Of a stretch of DNA of 64,000 nucleotides, positions 54,001 to 63,252 are shown one piece after another; position 1 is the first letter of the stretch, and each line of letters opens with the position of its first letter. The stretch is taken from positions 35,256 through 99,255 of the forward strand of contig JAQSXJ010000012.1 of assembly GCA_029256725.1 (NCBI GenBank). Direction: 5' to 3'. The notes beneath the pieces are model-generated. The model worked only from the letters and a program-made list of their open reading frames with translations. It had not been told where the DNA came from and ran no database searches. This stretch comes from Anaerocolumna sp. (lineage in GTDB: Bacteria; Bacillota; Clostridia; Lachnospirales; Lachnospiraceae). The translations under genes and the position numbers were made by a program.

Positions 54001-55284
54001 CTATTCTGAGAGATATTTATCAACACTAACCAGTTTTACACACAGGGTAAAGAGCTCCATAGCCGTCTTTAAATCCTTTTCCGGAGGGAAAGAGGGCGCT
54101 ATACGGATGTTACTGTCCTCAGGATCCTTTCCATAAGGATAGGTTGCACCTGCCGCCGTAAGCTTAACTCCGGCCTTCTGTGCTCTTTCTACTACTGCTT
54201 TCGCACAGCCGTTTAAGGTATCAAAAGATACGAAGTAACCACCTTTTGGTTTATACCAGGAACCAATACCCAGTCCCTCTAATTCTTCTGATAATTTATT
54301 TAATACAATCTCAAATTTCGGTCTTAGGATATCTGCATGCATGCTCATATGATTGATTATACCATTTATATCCTTATAATATCTAACATGTCGCAGCTGA
54401 TTTACTTTATCATGCCCGATCGTCTGTATACCAAGCTGCTTCTTAATATCCACCAGATTGTTGGGAGAAGTTGCAACAGCAGCTACACCTGATCCAGGGA
54501 AACTGATTTTGGAAGTGGAAGAAAATTTATAAACCATATCGGGATTGCCGGCTTTCTTACACTCTTCAAGAATTTCAAGGATATTATCCTGATCATCTTC
54601 ATATAAGTGATGCAGACTGTATGCATTATCCCAGTAAATTCTGAAATCTTTGGCCGCAGGTCTTAACCTGGCAAAGCGTTTCACCACTCTGTCTGAATAG
54701 GTAATGCCTTGGGGATTGGAGTATTTCGGAACACACCAGATACCCTTAACAGCATCATCCTCTGCTACGTATTTCTCCACCAGATCCATATCCGGTCCTT
54801 CTTCTGTCATGGGGATATTTATCATCTCAATACCAAAATATTCAGTAATTGCAAAATGTCTGTCATAACCGGGTACCGGGCAGAGAAATTTCACCTTATC
54901 CAGGCAGCACCAAGGGGTACTTCCCATAACACCATGGGTCATGGAACGGGAAATAGCATCATACATTATATTTAAACTGGAGTTACCATATATGATAAGA
55001 TTCTCAGCCGGAACCTCTATCATGTCTCCAATAAGCTTCTTAGCTTCATCAAGGCCATCAAGAACACCGTAATTGCGGCAGTCCGTGCCATCTTCACAGG
55101 CTAAATCAGAAGAACTGTTTAAGATATCCATCATCTCCATGGAGATATCCAACTGATCAATACAAGGCTTACCTCTTGACATATCAAGACTTAAATGCAA
55201 ACCTCTCATTGCTTTGTATTGCTTTCTTAAATCTTCTCTTAATTCCAGTAATTCTTCTCTGGACATTTCTTTATAAGGTTTCAA
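54001..55284 (-). CDS. PLP-dependent aminotransferase class I (aspartate aminotransferase-like)
   Basis: 427 residues. Begins MKPYKEMSREELLELREDL. Substrate/PLP features: RGKPCIDQLDIS, YGNSSLNIMYDAI, IWCVPKYSNPQGITYSD, YWDNAYSLHHLYED and the Schiff-base lysine in KFSSTSKISFPGSG (near 255). This is the aminotransferase subgroup with an N-terminal RGKP motif, annotated as aspartate or alanine aminotransferase-like. The start is TTG 55284, eight bases after AAAGGAGG. Transcribed alone; a link to purine-nitrogen metabolism next door is possible but unproven. Confidence 0.9.
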   Translation of the reverse strand: MKPYKEMSREELLELREDLRKQYKAMRGLHLSLDMSRGKPCIDQLDISMEMMDILNSSSDLACEDGTDCRNYGVLDGLDEAKKLIGDMIEVPAENLIIYGNSSLNIMYDAISRSMTHGVMGSTPWCCLDKVKFLCPVPGYDRHFAITEYFGIEMINIPMTEEGPDMDLVEKYVAEDDAVKGIWCVPKYSNPQGITYSDRVVKRFARLRPAAKDFRIYWDNAYSLHHLYEDDQDNILEILEECKKAGNPDMVYKFSSTSKISFPGSGVAAVATSPNNLVDIKKQLGIQTIGHDKVNQLRHVRYYKDINGIINHMSMHADILRPKFEIVLNKLSEELEGLGIGSWYKPKGGYFVSFDTLNGCAKAVVERAQKAGVKLTAAGATYPYGKDPEDSNIRIAPSFPPEKDLKTAMELFTLCVKLVSVDKYLSE

Positions 55285-55564
55285 GAAATAGACCTCCTTT
55301 GCAGCGCCATTTCTGACAGTCTATCACAAATCCCCGTACCATGCAATGGAAAACAAGCCATTTTACGAGCATAATTTAAAATAATTATGCATATATAAGG
55401 ACTGTTTATGCAACTTATAGGTTCTGCTTATTTATCAGATGTTTTGGCTGAATTTTTAAGAATTGTTCCTATTTATTAGTAAAATTATGTAACTTTATAG
55501 GGGTTTTATAGAAGTTTTTGAAATCCAGGATCAAGTGGAAGAATTTAGTTTTTATCAATGGGAC

Positions 55565-55777
55565 GGTAATTTACACAAAGGAGAAAGATTCATGCTTCAA
55601 TTCCAATGTATAAGAAGTCCTAATTCCCTGAAGATTCTATGCTTGGCATATCCTCAAACAGATAACTCGCTTTGCTCAAACAATCTGTTTGAGGATATAG
55701 CATAAAATCTTCAGAGAAAAGGACTTCTAATACATTTCCATAGGCGCATTCATTCTTTCTCCTTTGTGCAAATTACC
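55565..55777. repeat. 213-bp near-perfect palindrome, MITE-like
   Basis: Ends GGTAATTTACACAAAGGAGA on one side and the complement of TCTCCTTTGTGCAAATTACC on the other. The arms continue with TAAGAAGTCCT, CTGAAGATT and ATATCCTCAAACAGAT, each repeated in inverted order, around a short centre near 55665-55683. Arm identity is roughly 80-90% by eye over about 95 bases. No protein is encoded. It lies next to an IS30 remnant. A transcript would form one very long hairpin. Confidence 0.85.
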
Positions 55778-55828
55778 TGAAATCATATGAAAACAGGTTT
55801 TTTTGATTCTTAAAAATAATTGGCTCAT

Positions 55829-55986
55829 TGTAAACTTAAAGATGGCTTTACTATCAATAAGATTGCAAGGAGCTTGGCAGACCATATAATACTGTTCGTA
55901 ATGAAATCAACAGTGGCATCACAATTCAGATTATAATGGGAAAGAAAACAGAATTCGTTGAAACATCTTTTATAAAATGCAACTAA
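55829..55986 (+). pseudogene. IS30-family transposase remnant (N-terminal helix-turn-helix)
   Basis: In one frame KLKDGFTINKIARSLADH and, after a single-frame shift, RPYNTVRNEI-like sequence (PYNTVRNEINSGITIQIIMG) up to a stop at 55986. Together they match the helix-turn-helix start of IS30 transposases. The catalytic DDE domain is absent. About 50 codons remain. Confidence 0.6.
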
Positions 55987-56107
55987 TAAAGTAGTATTAA
56001 TTGCATGCTAGGGTCCATCTAACCTTAAGCAGTATTGCAAACTTGCTCGCGATACTGCTTAAATAGAAAGACCCATCAACTGTCAGTTTTGTCCGGTTGA
56101 ATATTTA

Positions 56108-58660
56108 TTATTTGCTGTAAGGTGTATCTTCAAGGGGCAGACTAGTACGGAATTTGCCATCCCACTTATAATAAGCGGCCTGAGCTGCAGGTGAAGTTGG
56201 TATCAGAGGAATCTCTCCTATTCCTTTTGCTCCATATGCCAGTTCTGCATTATTCTTTTCTATCAGGATGGTCTCTATCTCAGGAACCTCTGTTGCCCTA
56301 AATAGTCCCAGCGTACCATATCTGGCCGTTGGTCTTCCGTTTACAATCTTTGGATTCTCCGTAAGACCAAAACCCAGGCCCATTACTACGCCGCCTTCAA
56401 TCTGTCCTTCTACGTTGGAGGGATTAATCGCTTTTCCTACATCATGGGCAGCAATTACTTTCGAAACTTTGCCTTCGTCATTTAAGATGACCACTTGCGT
56501 TGCATAACCATAGGCCAGATGACTGACAGGATTGGGCTTGTCAGAGCCCATGGGGTCTGTAATACCCACAAATTCATCATAGAATTCTTCACCCTCCAGT
56601 TCCTGTAACGTATGCTCTTTTAGTGCTTCCTTTAATTTGAGGGATACTCTTCTTGTGGTTTCACCGGTTATAACTGTCTGTCTGGAGGCTGTACTGGTAC
56701 CGGAATTAGGAGTTATATCCGTATCCGGCGTAGCTACGATAACATCAGAAGCCCTTAGACCTGTGGTCTCACAGCAGATTGCCCGCATAGTTGCAGCTAT
56801 CCCCTGACCCATACAGGCTGCACTTGTTCTTAAGGATACCTTTCCCTCTACAATTTTTAATCGCACTCTGCCTGTATCCGGTATTCCAACACCTACGCCA
56901 GCATTCTTAATAGCACAGGCAATTCCAGCCCTGTCATAGTTCTTATAATATTCCTCTTTCACCGCCTCAAGTGTTTCTACCATACCGGTACCTTCATCGG
57001 CTAGCTGACCGTTGGGCAGAGATTGTCCCGGACGGATTGCATTCAGATAGCGCATTTCAAAGGGGTCAAGGCCTACCTTTTCCGCTAACAGGTTCAAATT
57101 ACATTCTGTAGCAAACATTGTCTGGGTAACTCCAAAACCTCTGAAAGCTCCGGAAGGCACATTATTTGTGTAGACTGAGAGCCCGATGATATCAATATTC
57201 TGATAGTTATAAGGTCCTGCCGCATGGGTACAGGCGCGCTGCAGTACAGGTCCTCCAAGAGAAGCATAGGCTCCGGTATCTGCCACAAGGCGAAGACGCA
57301 TTGCTGTAAGCTTTCCTTTCTCATCACAGCCGGTGGTAAGCTCCATTTCCATAGGATGGCGTTTGGGATGTACCCGCAGACTTTCTTCTCTGGACAGTGT
57401 AACCTTTACCGGAAGCTTACACAGATAAGCTAACAAGGCTGCATGATGCTGTACGCTCATGTCCTCCTTTCCGCCAAAACCACCTCCCACATACGCACTG
57501 ACTATCCTAAGCTTTTCCTTGGGTATGCCAAGGAGCATACCGATTTCTCTGTACTCATCGTAAACACTCTGACCACCGGTATATACTGTCAGGGAATCTC
57601 CCTCAGGAACAGCAAGCGCACTTTCAGGTTCCAGGAAGGCATGCTCCTGTGCCGGTGTATTATAGACTCTGGTTACTACGTGCGAAGAATTCTGAAGGGC
57701 AGTCTCAACATCCCCTCTCTGAATAAGCTCTCTTCTATAGACATTACCACTCTTATGTATAAGGGGCGCCTCTTCCTTCATGGCCTCTTTGGCAGACAGT
57801 AACGGTGTACGCTCCTCATATTCTACTTCTATGAGTTCCTTTATCTCCTTTAATGCCTTCTTTGATTTGGCTGCTATCAGACAGATAGAGTCCCCCGGAT
57901 ATCTGGTTTCTTCACCCACTGCTATAATTGCCGGCCAGTCAAGTGTCAGATGTCCGATTACCCGCTCACCGGGAATGTCTTCTGCCAGAACAATCCGTAC
58001 CAGCTCTGGATGTTTAAGAGCCTCTTTGAGATGAATTGCTTTAACCAGGGCTCTGGGATATTCCGCACGAAGAGCAGAGCCATACACCATTCCCGGTGCC
58101 TTTAGATCATCAGCAAACTTAGCCTTACCAAGTACCTTGTCCGGTGCATCGGGTCTGTGACTACGCTCACCGACCTGACCGGTAAATTCACGGTCAGGCA
58201 GAGGTTTTTCATCTTTTAAATATTCCGCGGCCATTCGTATTGCCTGCTCTATCTTGACATATCCGGTACAACGGCATATGTTACCTTTAATTGCTTTCTT
58301 CACCTCAGCCCTTGAAGGATTTGGATTCATATCCAAAAGACCTTTGGCACTGATGATCATTCCGGGAATACAGAAACCACACTGAACTGCACCTGCTTCT
58401 GAAAATGCAAAAGCATAGACCTCCTGCTCTCTTATTGAAATCCCTTCCACTGTAACTATCTTTTTCCCCTGGACTTTTGATGCAGTCAAAAGACAGGCTC
58501 TTACAGGTTTTCCATCAAGAAGCACCATACAGGCTCCGCAGGCCCCCTCCATACATCCGTTCTTTACGGAAGTAATATCAAGATTATCCCTCATATATTC
58601 CAATAAATTAACGTCTGTTTCCGTGTCTGTTCTCTGGTTATTTATCCAAAACTGGTACAT
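56108..58660 (-). CDS. Selenium-dependent xanthine dehydrogenase-like molybdenum hydroxylase (2Fe-2S and Mo domains fused)
   Basis: 850 residues. The N-terminal ferredoxin-like domain has GCMEGACGACMVL (2Fe-2S), then CGFCIPGMI and CRCTGYV (second 2Fe-2S). The molybdopterin domain begins near residue 165, with YVGGGFGGKEDMSVQHH, PSGAFRGFG and active-site glutamate region YGAKGIGEIPLIP. No FAD domain is present. This fused form is the type annotated as selenium-dependent xanthine dehydrogenase. It would oxidise hypoxanthine/xanthine or a related purine. GGAGG lies seven bases before ATG 58660. A terminator separates it from the ygeY group upstream, so it has its own transcript. Confidence 0.88.
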   Translation of the reverse strand: MYQFWINNQRTDTETDVNLLEYMRDNLDITSVKNGCMEGACGACMVLLDGKPVRACLLTASKVQGKKIVTVEGISIREQEVYAFAFSEAGAVQCGFCIPGMIISAKGLLDMNPNPSRAEVKKAIKGNICRCTGYVKIEQAIRMAAEYLKDEKPLPDREFTGQVGERSHRPDAPDKVLGKAKFADDLKAPGMVYGSALRAEYPRALVKAIHLKEALKHPELVRIVLAEDIPGERVIGHLTLDWPAIIAVGEETRYPGDSICLIAAKSKKALKEIKELIEVEYEERTPLLSAKEAMKEEAPLIHKSGNVYRRELIQRGDVETALQNSSHVVTRVYNTPAQEHAFLEPESALAVPEGDSLTVYTGGQSVYDEYREIGMLLGIPKEKLRIVSAYVGGGFGGKEDMSVQHHAALLAYLCKLPVKVTLSREESLRVHPKRHPMEMELTTGCDEKGKLTAMRLRLVADTGAYASLGGPVLQRACTHAAGPYNYQNIDIIGLSVYTNNVPSGAFRGFGVTQTMFATECNLNLLAEKVGLDPFEMRYLNAIRPGQSLPNGQLADEGTGMVETLEAVKEEYYKNYDRAGIACAIKNAGVGVGIPDTGRVRLKIVEGKVSLRTSAACMGQGIAATMRAICCETTGLRASDVIVATPDTDITPNSGTSTASRQTVITGETTRRVSLKLKEALKEHTLQELEGEEFYDEFVGITDPMGSDKPNPVSHLAYGYATQVVILNDEGKVSKVIAAHDVGKAINPSNVEGQIEGGVVMGLGFGLTENPKIVNGRPTARYGTLGLFRATEVPEIETILIEKNNAELAYGAKGIGEIPLIPTSPAAQAAYYKWDGKFRTSLPLEDTPYSK

Positions 58661-58755
58661 CCTATCCCTCCGTTTACCTGTAATGAGATTTTTGATTTTG
58701 TTTTCTGCAAATAAATTTACTAAATCAATTTCTAGAATAATTATTTAGGTTCTAT

Positions 58756-58800
58756 AAAAACAGCAGCAGACAGACATCAACTTGCAATCTGTCTGCTACT
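58756..58800 (-). terminator. Terminator of the ygfK-ygeX-ygeY-amidohydrolase group
   Basis: AGCAGACAGA / TCTGTCTGCT stem (10 bp or more) with GTTTTTAT after it on the minus strand, about 200 bases past the amidohydrolase stop. The remaining parts of 58661-59000 show no gene. Confidence 0.8.
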
Positions 58801-59000
58801 CATCCCCTCAGGGCATGGGTGGTATTTGCCAAAGCAAAATAGTATTTCATCCACAGAAGGAATCAAAGTCCATGGTAAATAAATTATGTATTTGACTCAA
58901 GTACCAAAATCCTTGCTTCCATATGAGTTCAGGCGAATTGCACAAAAAAACGAACTGCTTATGGAAAGGTATTAGTAGTCCTTTTACACTCAAATTAATT

Positions 59001-60596
59001 TTACTTACGTCTTAAGACTCTGCCTGCCTGTTTTCCTGTATGTTCTCCGTTCTTTACGGCAACCTGCCCGTTTACCAGAACATAGCTGATTCCTTCCGGA
59101 TACTGTATAGGGTCTGTAAAGGTTCCTTTATCTAATATGGTATCGGGATTAAAAACAGTAATATCCGCATAATAACCGGCCTTTAGGAGTCCTCTGTCCT
59201 TTAAGTTCATGGCCTCCGCTGCTTTATAGGTTAATTTATACACCGCTTCTTCTATAGACAGTGCTTTCTCTTCTCTGACATACTTACCAAGAATCCTGGG
59301 AAAGGAGCCATACACACGGGGATGGGGTTTGCCGGAAAGAAGTCCATCGGTGCAGGCATTCATTTCTTCTCTTTTCAAGATTTTAATAACCGCTTCTTCT
59401 GTCCCGTAGAAGTCCACCATACCTACGGCATTGTTCTCCTCTGCCAGCAGATCAAAGGCTGCATCCAACGGATCTAGACCTTTTTGTTCACCGATTTCTT
59501 TCAGGCTTTTTCCTATCAGCTCACGATTTTTCTCGGAAGCCGTGCTGGTTATAAAGATTCCCTCTACGCCGGCAAACTGAATAAAATTATCCCATCCAGG
59601 TATTCCTGCTTCTATGTCCTTCTTCATCTTCTCCCGCTGCTCTGTATCCCTAAGACGCTTGATCAGCTCATTGGTACCGCCGTCATGAGCCCAAGGCGGC
59701 AGTATTATTCCTAACATAGTACTGCCGGCTACATAAGGATACTGGTCTAGTGATACCTTGATACCTTCCTCTCTGGCTTTGTCCAGAAGCAGAAGCATAT
59801 CCTCAAGCTTATCCCAGTTGTCCTTTCCGCATACTTTAAAGTGGGAATAGTGGATTTTAACGCCGGATTTTCTTCCCACCTCAATAATCTCTTCCATGGA
59901 GGTAAGTATGGTATCTGCTTCACTCCTCTGATGAACTACAAAAACACCGTCATATTCCGCTACTACCTTACACAGTTCAATAATCTCGGAAGTTTCTGAA
60001 TAGGCGCAGGGAGTATAGATCAGTCCTGAGGAGAGCCCCAGACAGCCTGCCTCCATTTCTCTTCTGGTGATTTCGCACATCTTCTTTATATCCTCATCAG
60101 ATGGTTCTCTGTCTGCAAGTCCCATAGCCTCCATGCGCACGTTTCCGTGGGGAACCAGATAGGATTCGTTAATACCGGGTTTGGCTTCCTCTATCAGCTT
60201 CAAGTAGTTTTCCGTGGTTTCATACTCCCAGTTGATCGTGTCACTTTCACCATCCAATCCGGCTATGTTTTTACGCCAGGAATCAATGTATTCCTTTGGC
60301 AGAGGTGCCATGGAGATACCATCCTGTCCCAGTACTTCTGTTGTAATACCCTGCATTACCTTTGGCAATACAAGGGGCTCTGTTAATACCTTTAAATCAC
60401 TGTGGCTGTGGGTATCAATAAAGCCTGGGGCTGCAACAAGCCCTTCTGCTTCTATTACTTCCTCAAAGCCGTCTTCCGTTACTACGGCTTCCCTTCTTAT
60501 CTCTTTTATTCTGTCATCTTCCACTATAATATGACCTTTATATAATGGTGCCCTGCTGCCATCTGCAATCAGGACATTCTTTATAAGTATCTGCAT
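59001..60596 (-). CDS. Amidohydrolase, N-acyl-D-amino-acid deacylase/D-aminoacylase family
   Basis: 531 residues. Metal-binding HTHSHSD (near residue 62), GITTEVLGQDGIS, GLSSGLIYTPCAYS, HQRSE and IHYSHFKV (metal histidine, near 255), and late CTDGLLSGKPHPRVYGSF. This matches the D-aminoacylase branch, zinc enzymes that hydrolyse N-acyl or N-carbamoyl-like bonds. In the known purine-degradation clusters a hydantoinase-type enzyme sits here; this protein may take a similar ring-opening or deacylation step. The gene starts ATG 60596 just 18 bases after ygeY, so they are one operon. Confidence 0.85.
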   Translation of the reverse strand: MQILIKNVLIADGSRAPLYKGHIIVEDDRIKEIRREAVVTEDGFEEVIEAEGLVAAPGFIDTHSHSDLKVLTEPLVLPKVMQGITTEVLGQDGISMAPLPKEYIDSWRKNIAGLDGESDTINWEYETTENYLKLIEEAKPGINESYLVPHGNVRMEAMGLADREPSDEDIKKMCEITRREMEAGCLGLSSGLIYTPCAYSETSEIIELCKVVAEYDGVFVVHQRSEADTILTSMEEIIEVGRKSGVKIHYSHFKVCGKDNWDKLEDMLLLLDKAREEGIKVSLDQYPYVAGSTMLGIILPPWAHDGGTNELIKRLRDTEQREKMKKDIEAGIPGWDNFIQFAGVEGIFITSTASEKNRELIGKSLKEIGEQKGLDPLDAAFDLLAEENNAVGMVDFYGTEEAVIKILKREEMNACTDGLLSGKPHPRVYGSFPRILGKYVREEKALSIEEAVYKLTYKAAEAMNLKDRGLLKAGYYADITVFNPDTILDKGTFTDPIQYPEGISYVLVNGQVAVKNGEHTGKQAGRVLRRK

Positions 60597-60614
60597 AAGG
60601 GGCCTCCTTTGCTT

Positions 60615-61799
60615 CTAACGCAGTAATGCCTTCATGATACCGTAATAATTCTCAGTTACCTTGGTTAACTGATCGATTTCTATATATTCATTTATGGTAT
60701 GAGCCAGATTTTCTTTGGACGGACCCATACCGATGGTCTTAATCCCTGCTTCTCCTGCATAATGGCTTCCGTTGGTGCAGAAATTATACTGTGTAATGGC
60801 AGGTGAATAGCCCATTTCCTTTAATTCTGTAAGCACTGCCTCAATATACTCTTCCTCCTTGTCAAAAAGCCAGCCGGGAAAGAATCTTTCACCTTCGATT
60901 TCCTCTCCGGTATAACAGCTTTCCTTTCCTACACTATAGGATACCTTGGCCTTTAATTCAGGATCATTGCTTATAAGCTCTGTTAACAATGCTTCAATAG
61001 GTGCAAGCACACTTTCTTTGGTCTCTCCCACCAGAAGCCTCCTGTCATAAGTAGCACTGCAATATTCTGGCACTACACTGGCACCTGGATAGGGGCTTGA
61101 TTTAATATCTGTTAACTCTAAAATACCTTTTCCAAGAACCGGATGCTCTGTTGGAGTCAGTCCTCGGATGGCTTCAATAATCTTTGCCATCTTATATACG
61201 GCATTGACTCCCTTTTCCGGATTAGCGGAATGTGCAGGAACGCCGAAGGTCTCCACTTTTATTTCTGCTCTTCCTCGCTGACCGATTTTCAGATTTAACT
61301 CGGATGCTTCGCCTATTACTACATAATCAGGTTTTACCGCCTGACTTATCTTTCTGGCAGCAACACCTTCAAAGCATTCCTCATGGACAACACCTGCCAC
61401 ATAGATTTCACCGGCAAAATCCTTATCTGTATCCTCTGCAAAATTAGCTGCAGCTGCGGCCATAGCTGCAAGAGCTCCTTTCATGTCGGAGGTACCTCTG
61501 CCATAGATTTTCCCGTCATGGATTTCTGCCTCAAATGGCAGATAGGTCCAGTCTTTTATATTTCCAACGGGTACTGTATCCATATGTCCGTCAAATAAAA
61601 GTCTTTTGCCAGGTCGTTTACCTTTAATAACCCCGATGGTATTTCCATAGCTGTCCTTTATTACCTCATCAAATCCCTTGGAATAGAAGAACTCTGTCAG
61701 TCCTTCACTGACCCTTTCCTCTTCACCGGAATAGCTCTTCGCCTGAACCAGTTTCTGACACAGCTGTATTACCTCTTCTTCTCTTATATTATTTAGCAT
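60615..61799 (-). CDS. ygeY: YgeY family selenium-metabolism-linked M20 hydrolase
   Basis: 394-residue M20 metallopeptidase-like amidohydrolase. First zinc motif LLFDGHMDTVPVGN (near 70), GRGTSDMKGALA (near 105), bridging glutamates in HEECFEG (near 145), dimerisation domain about 185-300 and the final histidine in ENLAHTINEYIEI. Known as YgeY and always linked to YgeX-type genes; it is thought to act on a ureido or carbamoyl intermediate before diaminopropionate lyase. It follows ygeX by about 50 bases. Confidence 0.92.
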   Translation of the reverse strand: MLNNIREEEVIQLCQKLVQAKSYSGEEERVSEGLTEFFYSKGFDEVIKDSYGNTIGVIKGKRPGKRLLFDGHMDTVPVGNIKDWTYLPFEAEIHDGKIYGRGTSDMKGALAAMAAAAANFAEDTDKDFAGEIYVAGVVHEECFEGVAARKISQAVKPDYVVIGEASELNLKIGQRGRAEIKVETFGVPAHSANPEKGVNAVYKMAKIIEAIRGLTPTEHPVLGKGILELTDIKSSPYPGASVVPEYCSATYDRRLLVGETKESVLAPIEALLTELISNDPELKAKVSYSVGKESCYTGEEIEGERFFPGWLFDKEEEYIEAVLTELKEMGYSPAITQYNFCTNGSHYAGEAGIKTIGMGPSKENLAHTINEYIEIDQLTKVTENYYGIMKALLR

Positions 61800-61852
61800 C
61801 TTTCTTTTCCTGCCTTTCCTGCCTTTATGCCGGTACTAATTATATTCTGTTA

Positions 61853-63049
61853 TTACGGTCTGGGATATAAACCATCCCATACAATTCTTCTATAATTCTC
61901 CTTGTCAGTATCACCTTCACTGTTAAAGAATAATATAACGGAGTCTTCATTAATACCAAGTTCTTCCTTCATACATTGTAATGAAGGATTAGTAACCAGT
62001 TCATAGAAAAGTCCGAAACCAGCCGCACCGCTTTCACCGGATATTACCTTTCTGTCCTCTCCCACTGGATTTCCTAAGACTCTCATTCCCTGCGCTGCGG
62101 AATAATCCGGACAGGATACAAAATAATCGGAATAATCCTTTAAGACCTCCCAGCCCACTGTGGTAGGTTCACCGCAGGCAAGCCCCGCCATAATGGTATT
62201 CATGTCTCCGGTAACCGGATGAATCTTGCCGTCATTTGCCTTGGCGGTCTTATAGATGCAGGCTGCTTCATTAGGCTCAACGATTGTAGTAACCGGTCTG
62301 TCTTCTCCATAAACACCGGCAAAGAAGCCCTGTACTGCACCAGCCAGGGATCCAACACCTGCCTGTACAAAAATATGTGTAGGTCTCACTTCCCCTAACT
62401 GCTCATAAGCTTCATATGCCATAGTAGTGTAACCCTGCATAATCCAGGTGGGAATGTCTTCATAACCCTCCCAGGCAGTATCCTGCACCAGTACCCAGCC
62501 CTTTTCTCCCGCATGTTTATCTGCAAGGCGAACGGCGTCATCGTAATTAAATTCCGTGATTTCTGCCAGTGCCCCTTCTGCCTTGATATTTTCAAGTCTT
62601 TCCAATGCACTGCCCTTTGGCATATAGATTACTGATTTCTGTTTTAATTTATTAGCTGTCCAGGCAACGCCTCTGCCATGATTTCCGTCAGTTGCAGAAA
62701 TAAAGGTAATATCGCCGGTTTGCTGCTTCACCTCTTCAGAAATTAATACCTGGTAAGGAAGGTCAGCCAGATCTTTTCCTAACTTCCCAGCAATGTAATT
62801 TCCGATGGCGTAACTGCCCCCTAACACTTTAAAGGCATTCAAACCAAAGCGGTAGGATTCATCCTTCACATAAATTCCTTTTACGCCAAGCTGCTTTGAA
62901 AGCTCCTCTAAGGCTACTAAAGGCGTTTCTTCATACATATCAAAGCTTTTGTGAAAATCTACTGCCTTTTTCGCTGCCTCAAGCCCTAAATGGCTTATAT
63001 CTTTCTTTCCGGCAGCCCTACGTTCAAAATGAACCAGTTCAAAACTCAT
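61853..63049 (-). CDS. ygeX: 2,3-diaminopropionate ammonia-lyase
   Basis: PLP enzyme converting 2,3-diaminopropionate to pyruvate and ammonia. 398 residues. PLP lysine in RFGLNAFKVLGGSYA (near 75), asparagine/glycine loop ISATDGNHGRGVAW (near 117), VQAGVGSLAGAVQGF (near 230), SGESGAAGFGLFYEL near the end. The family is the last step proposed for bacterial uric-acid/purine degradation. A spacer of about 200 bases separates it from ygfK; no terminator seen there, so the group is probably one transcript. Confidence 0.94.
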   Translation of the reverse strand: MSFELVHFERRAAGKKDISHLGLEAAKKAVDFHKSFDMYEETPLVALEELSKQLGVKGIYVKDESYRFGLNAFKVLGGSYAIGNYIAGKLGKDLADLPYQVLISEEVKQQTGDITFISATDGNHGRGVAWTANKLKQKSVIYMPKGSALERLENIKAEGALAEITEFNYDDAVRLADKHAGEKGWVLVQDTAWEGYEDIPTWIMQGYTTMAYEAYEQLGEVRPTHIFVQAGVGSLAGAVQGFFAGVYGEDRPVTTIVEPNEAACIYKTAKANDGKIHPVTGDMNTIMAGLACGEPTTVGWEVLKDYSDYFVSCPDYSAAQGMRVLGNPVGEDRKVISGESGAAGFGLFYELVTNPSLQCMKEELGINEDSVILFFNSEGDTDKENYRRIVWDGLYPRP

Positions 63050-63252
63050 ACCTACCTCTTTTCCGAATATTATCCCAAATATTCCTATTAAATATTTTAC
63101 TATGTAAGTTGATTTATCATTCTGTTTTATTCAACGAGAGTATGTTTGAAAACCTCATGGGCCAGGCTGGCATATAACTTTTCATATTAGAAGCTATTCC
63201 TATAATATAACCTGTATCAGTTATTTCTTTCTTACCTCAAAGGCAATAACTC

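Noticed and set aside
56108..63049. In-frame TGA (selenocysteine) in the selenium-linked genes
   Set aside because: The frames of xdh, the amidohydrolase, ygeY and ygeX are open without internal TGA. Selenium in this xanthine dehydrogenase type is a labile cofactor, not selenocysteine.
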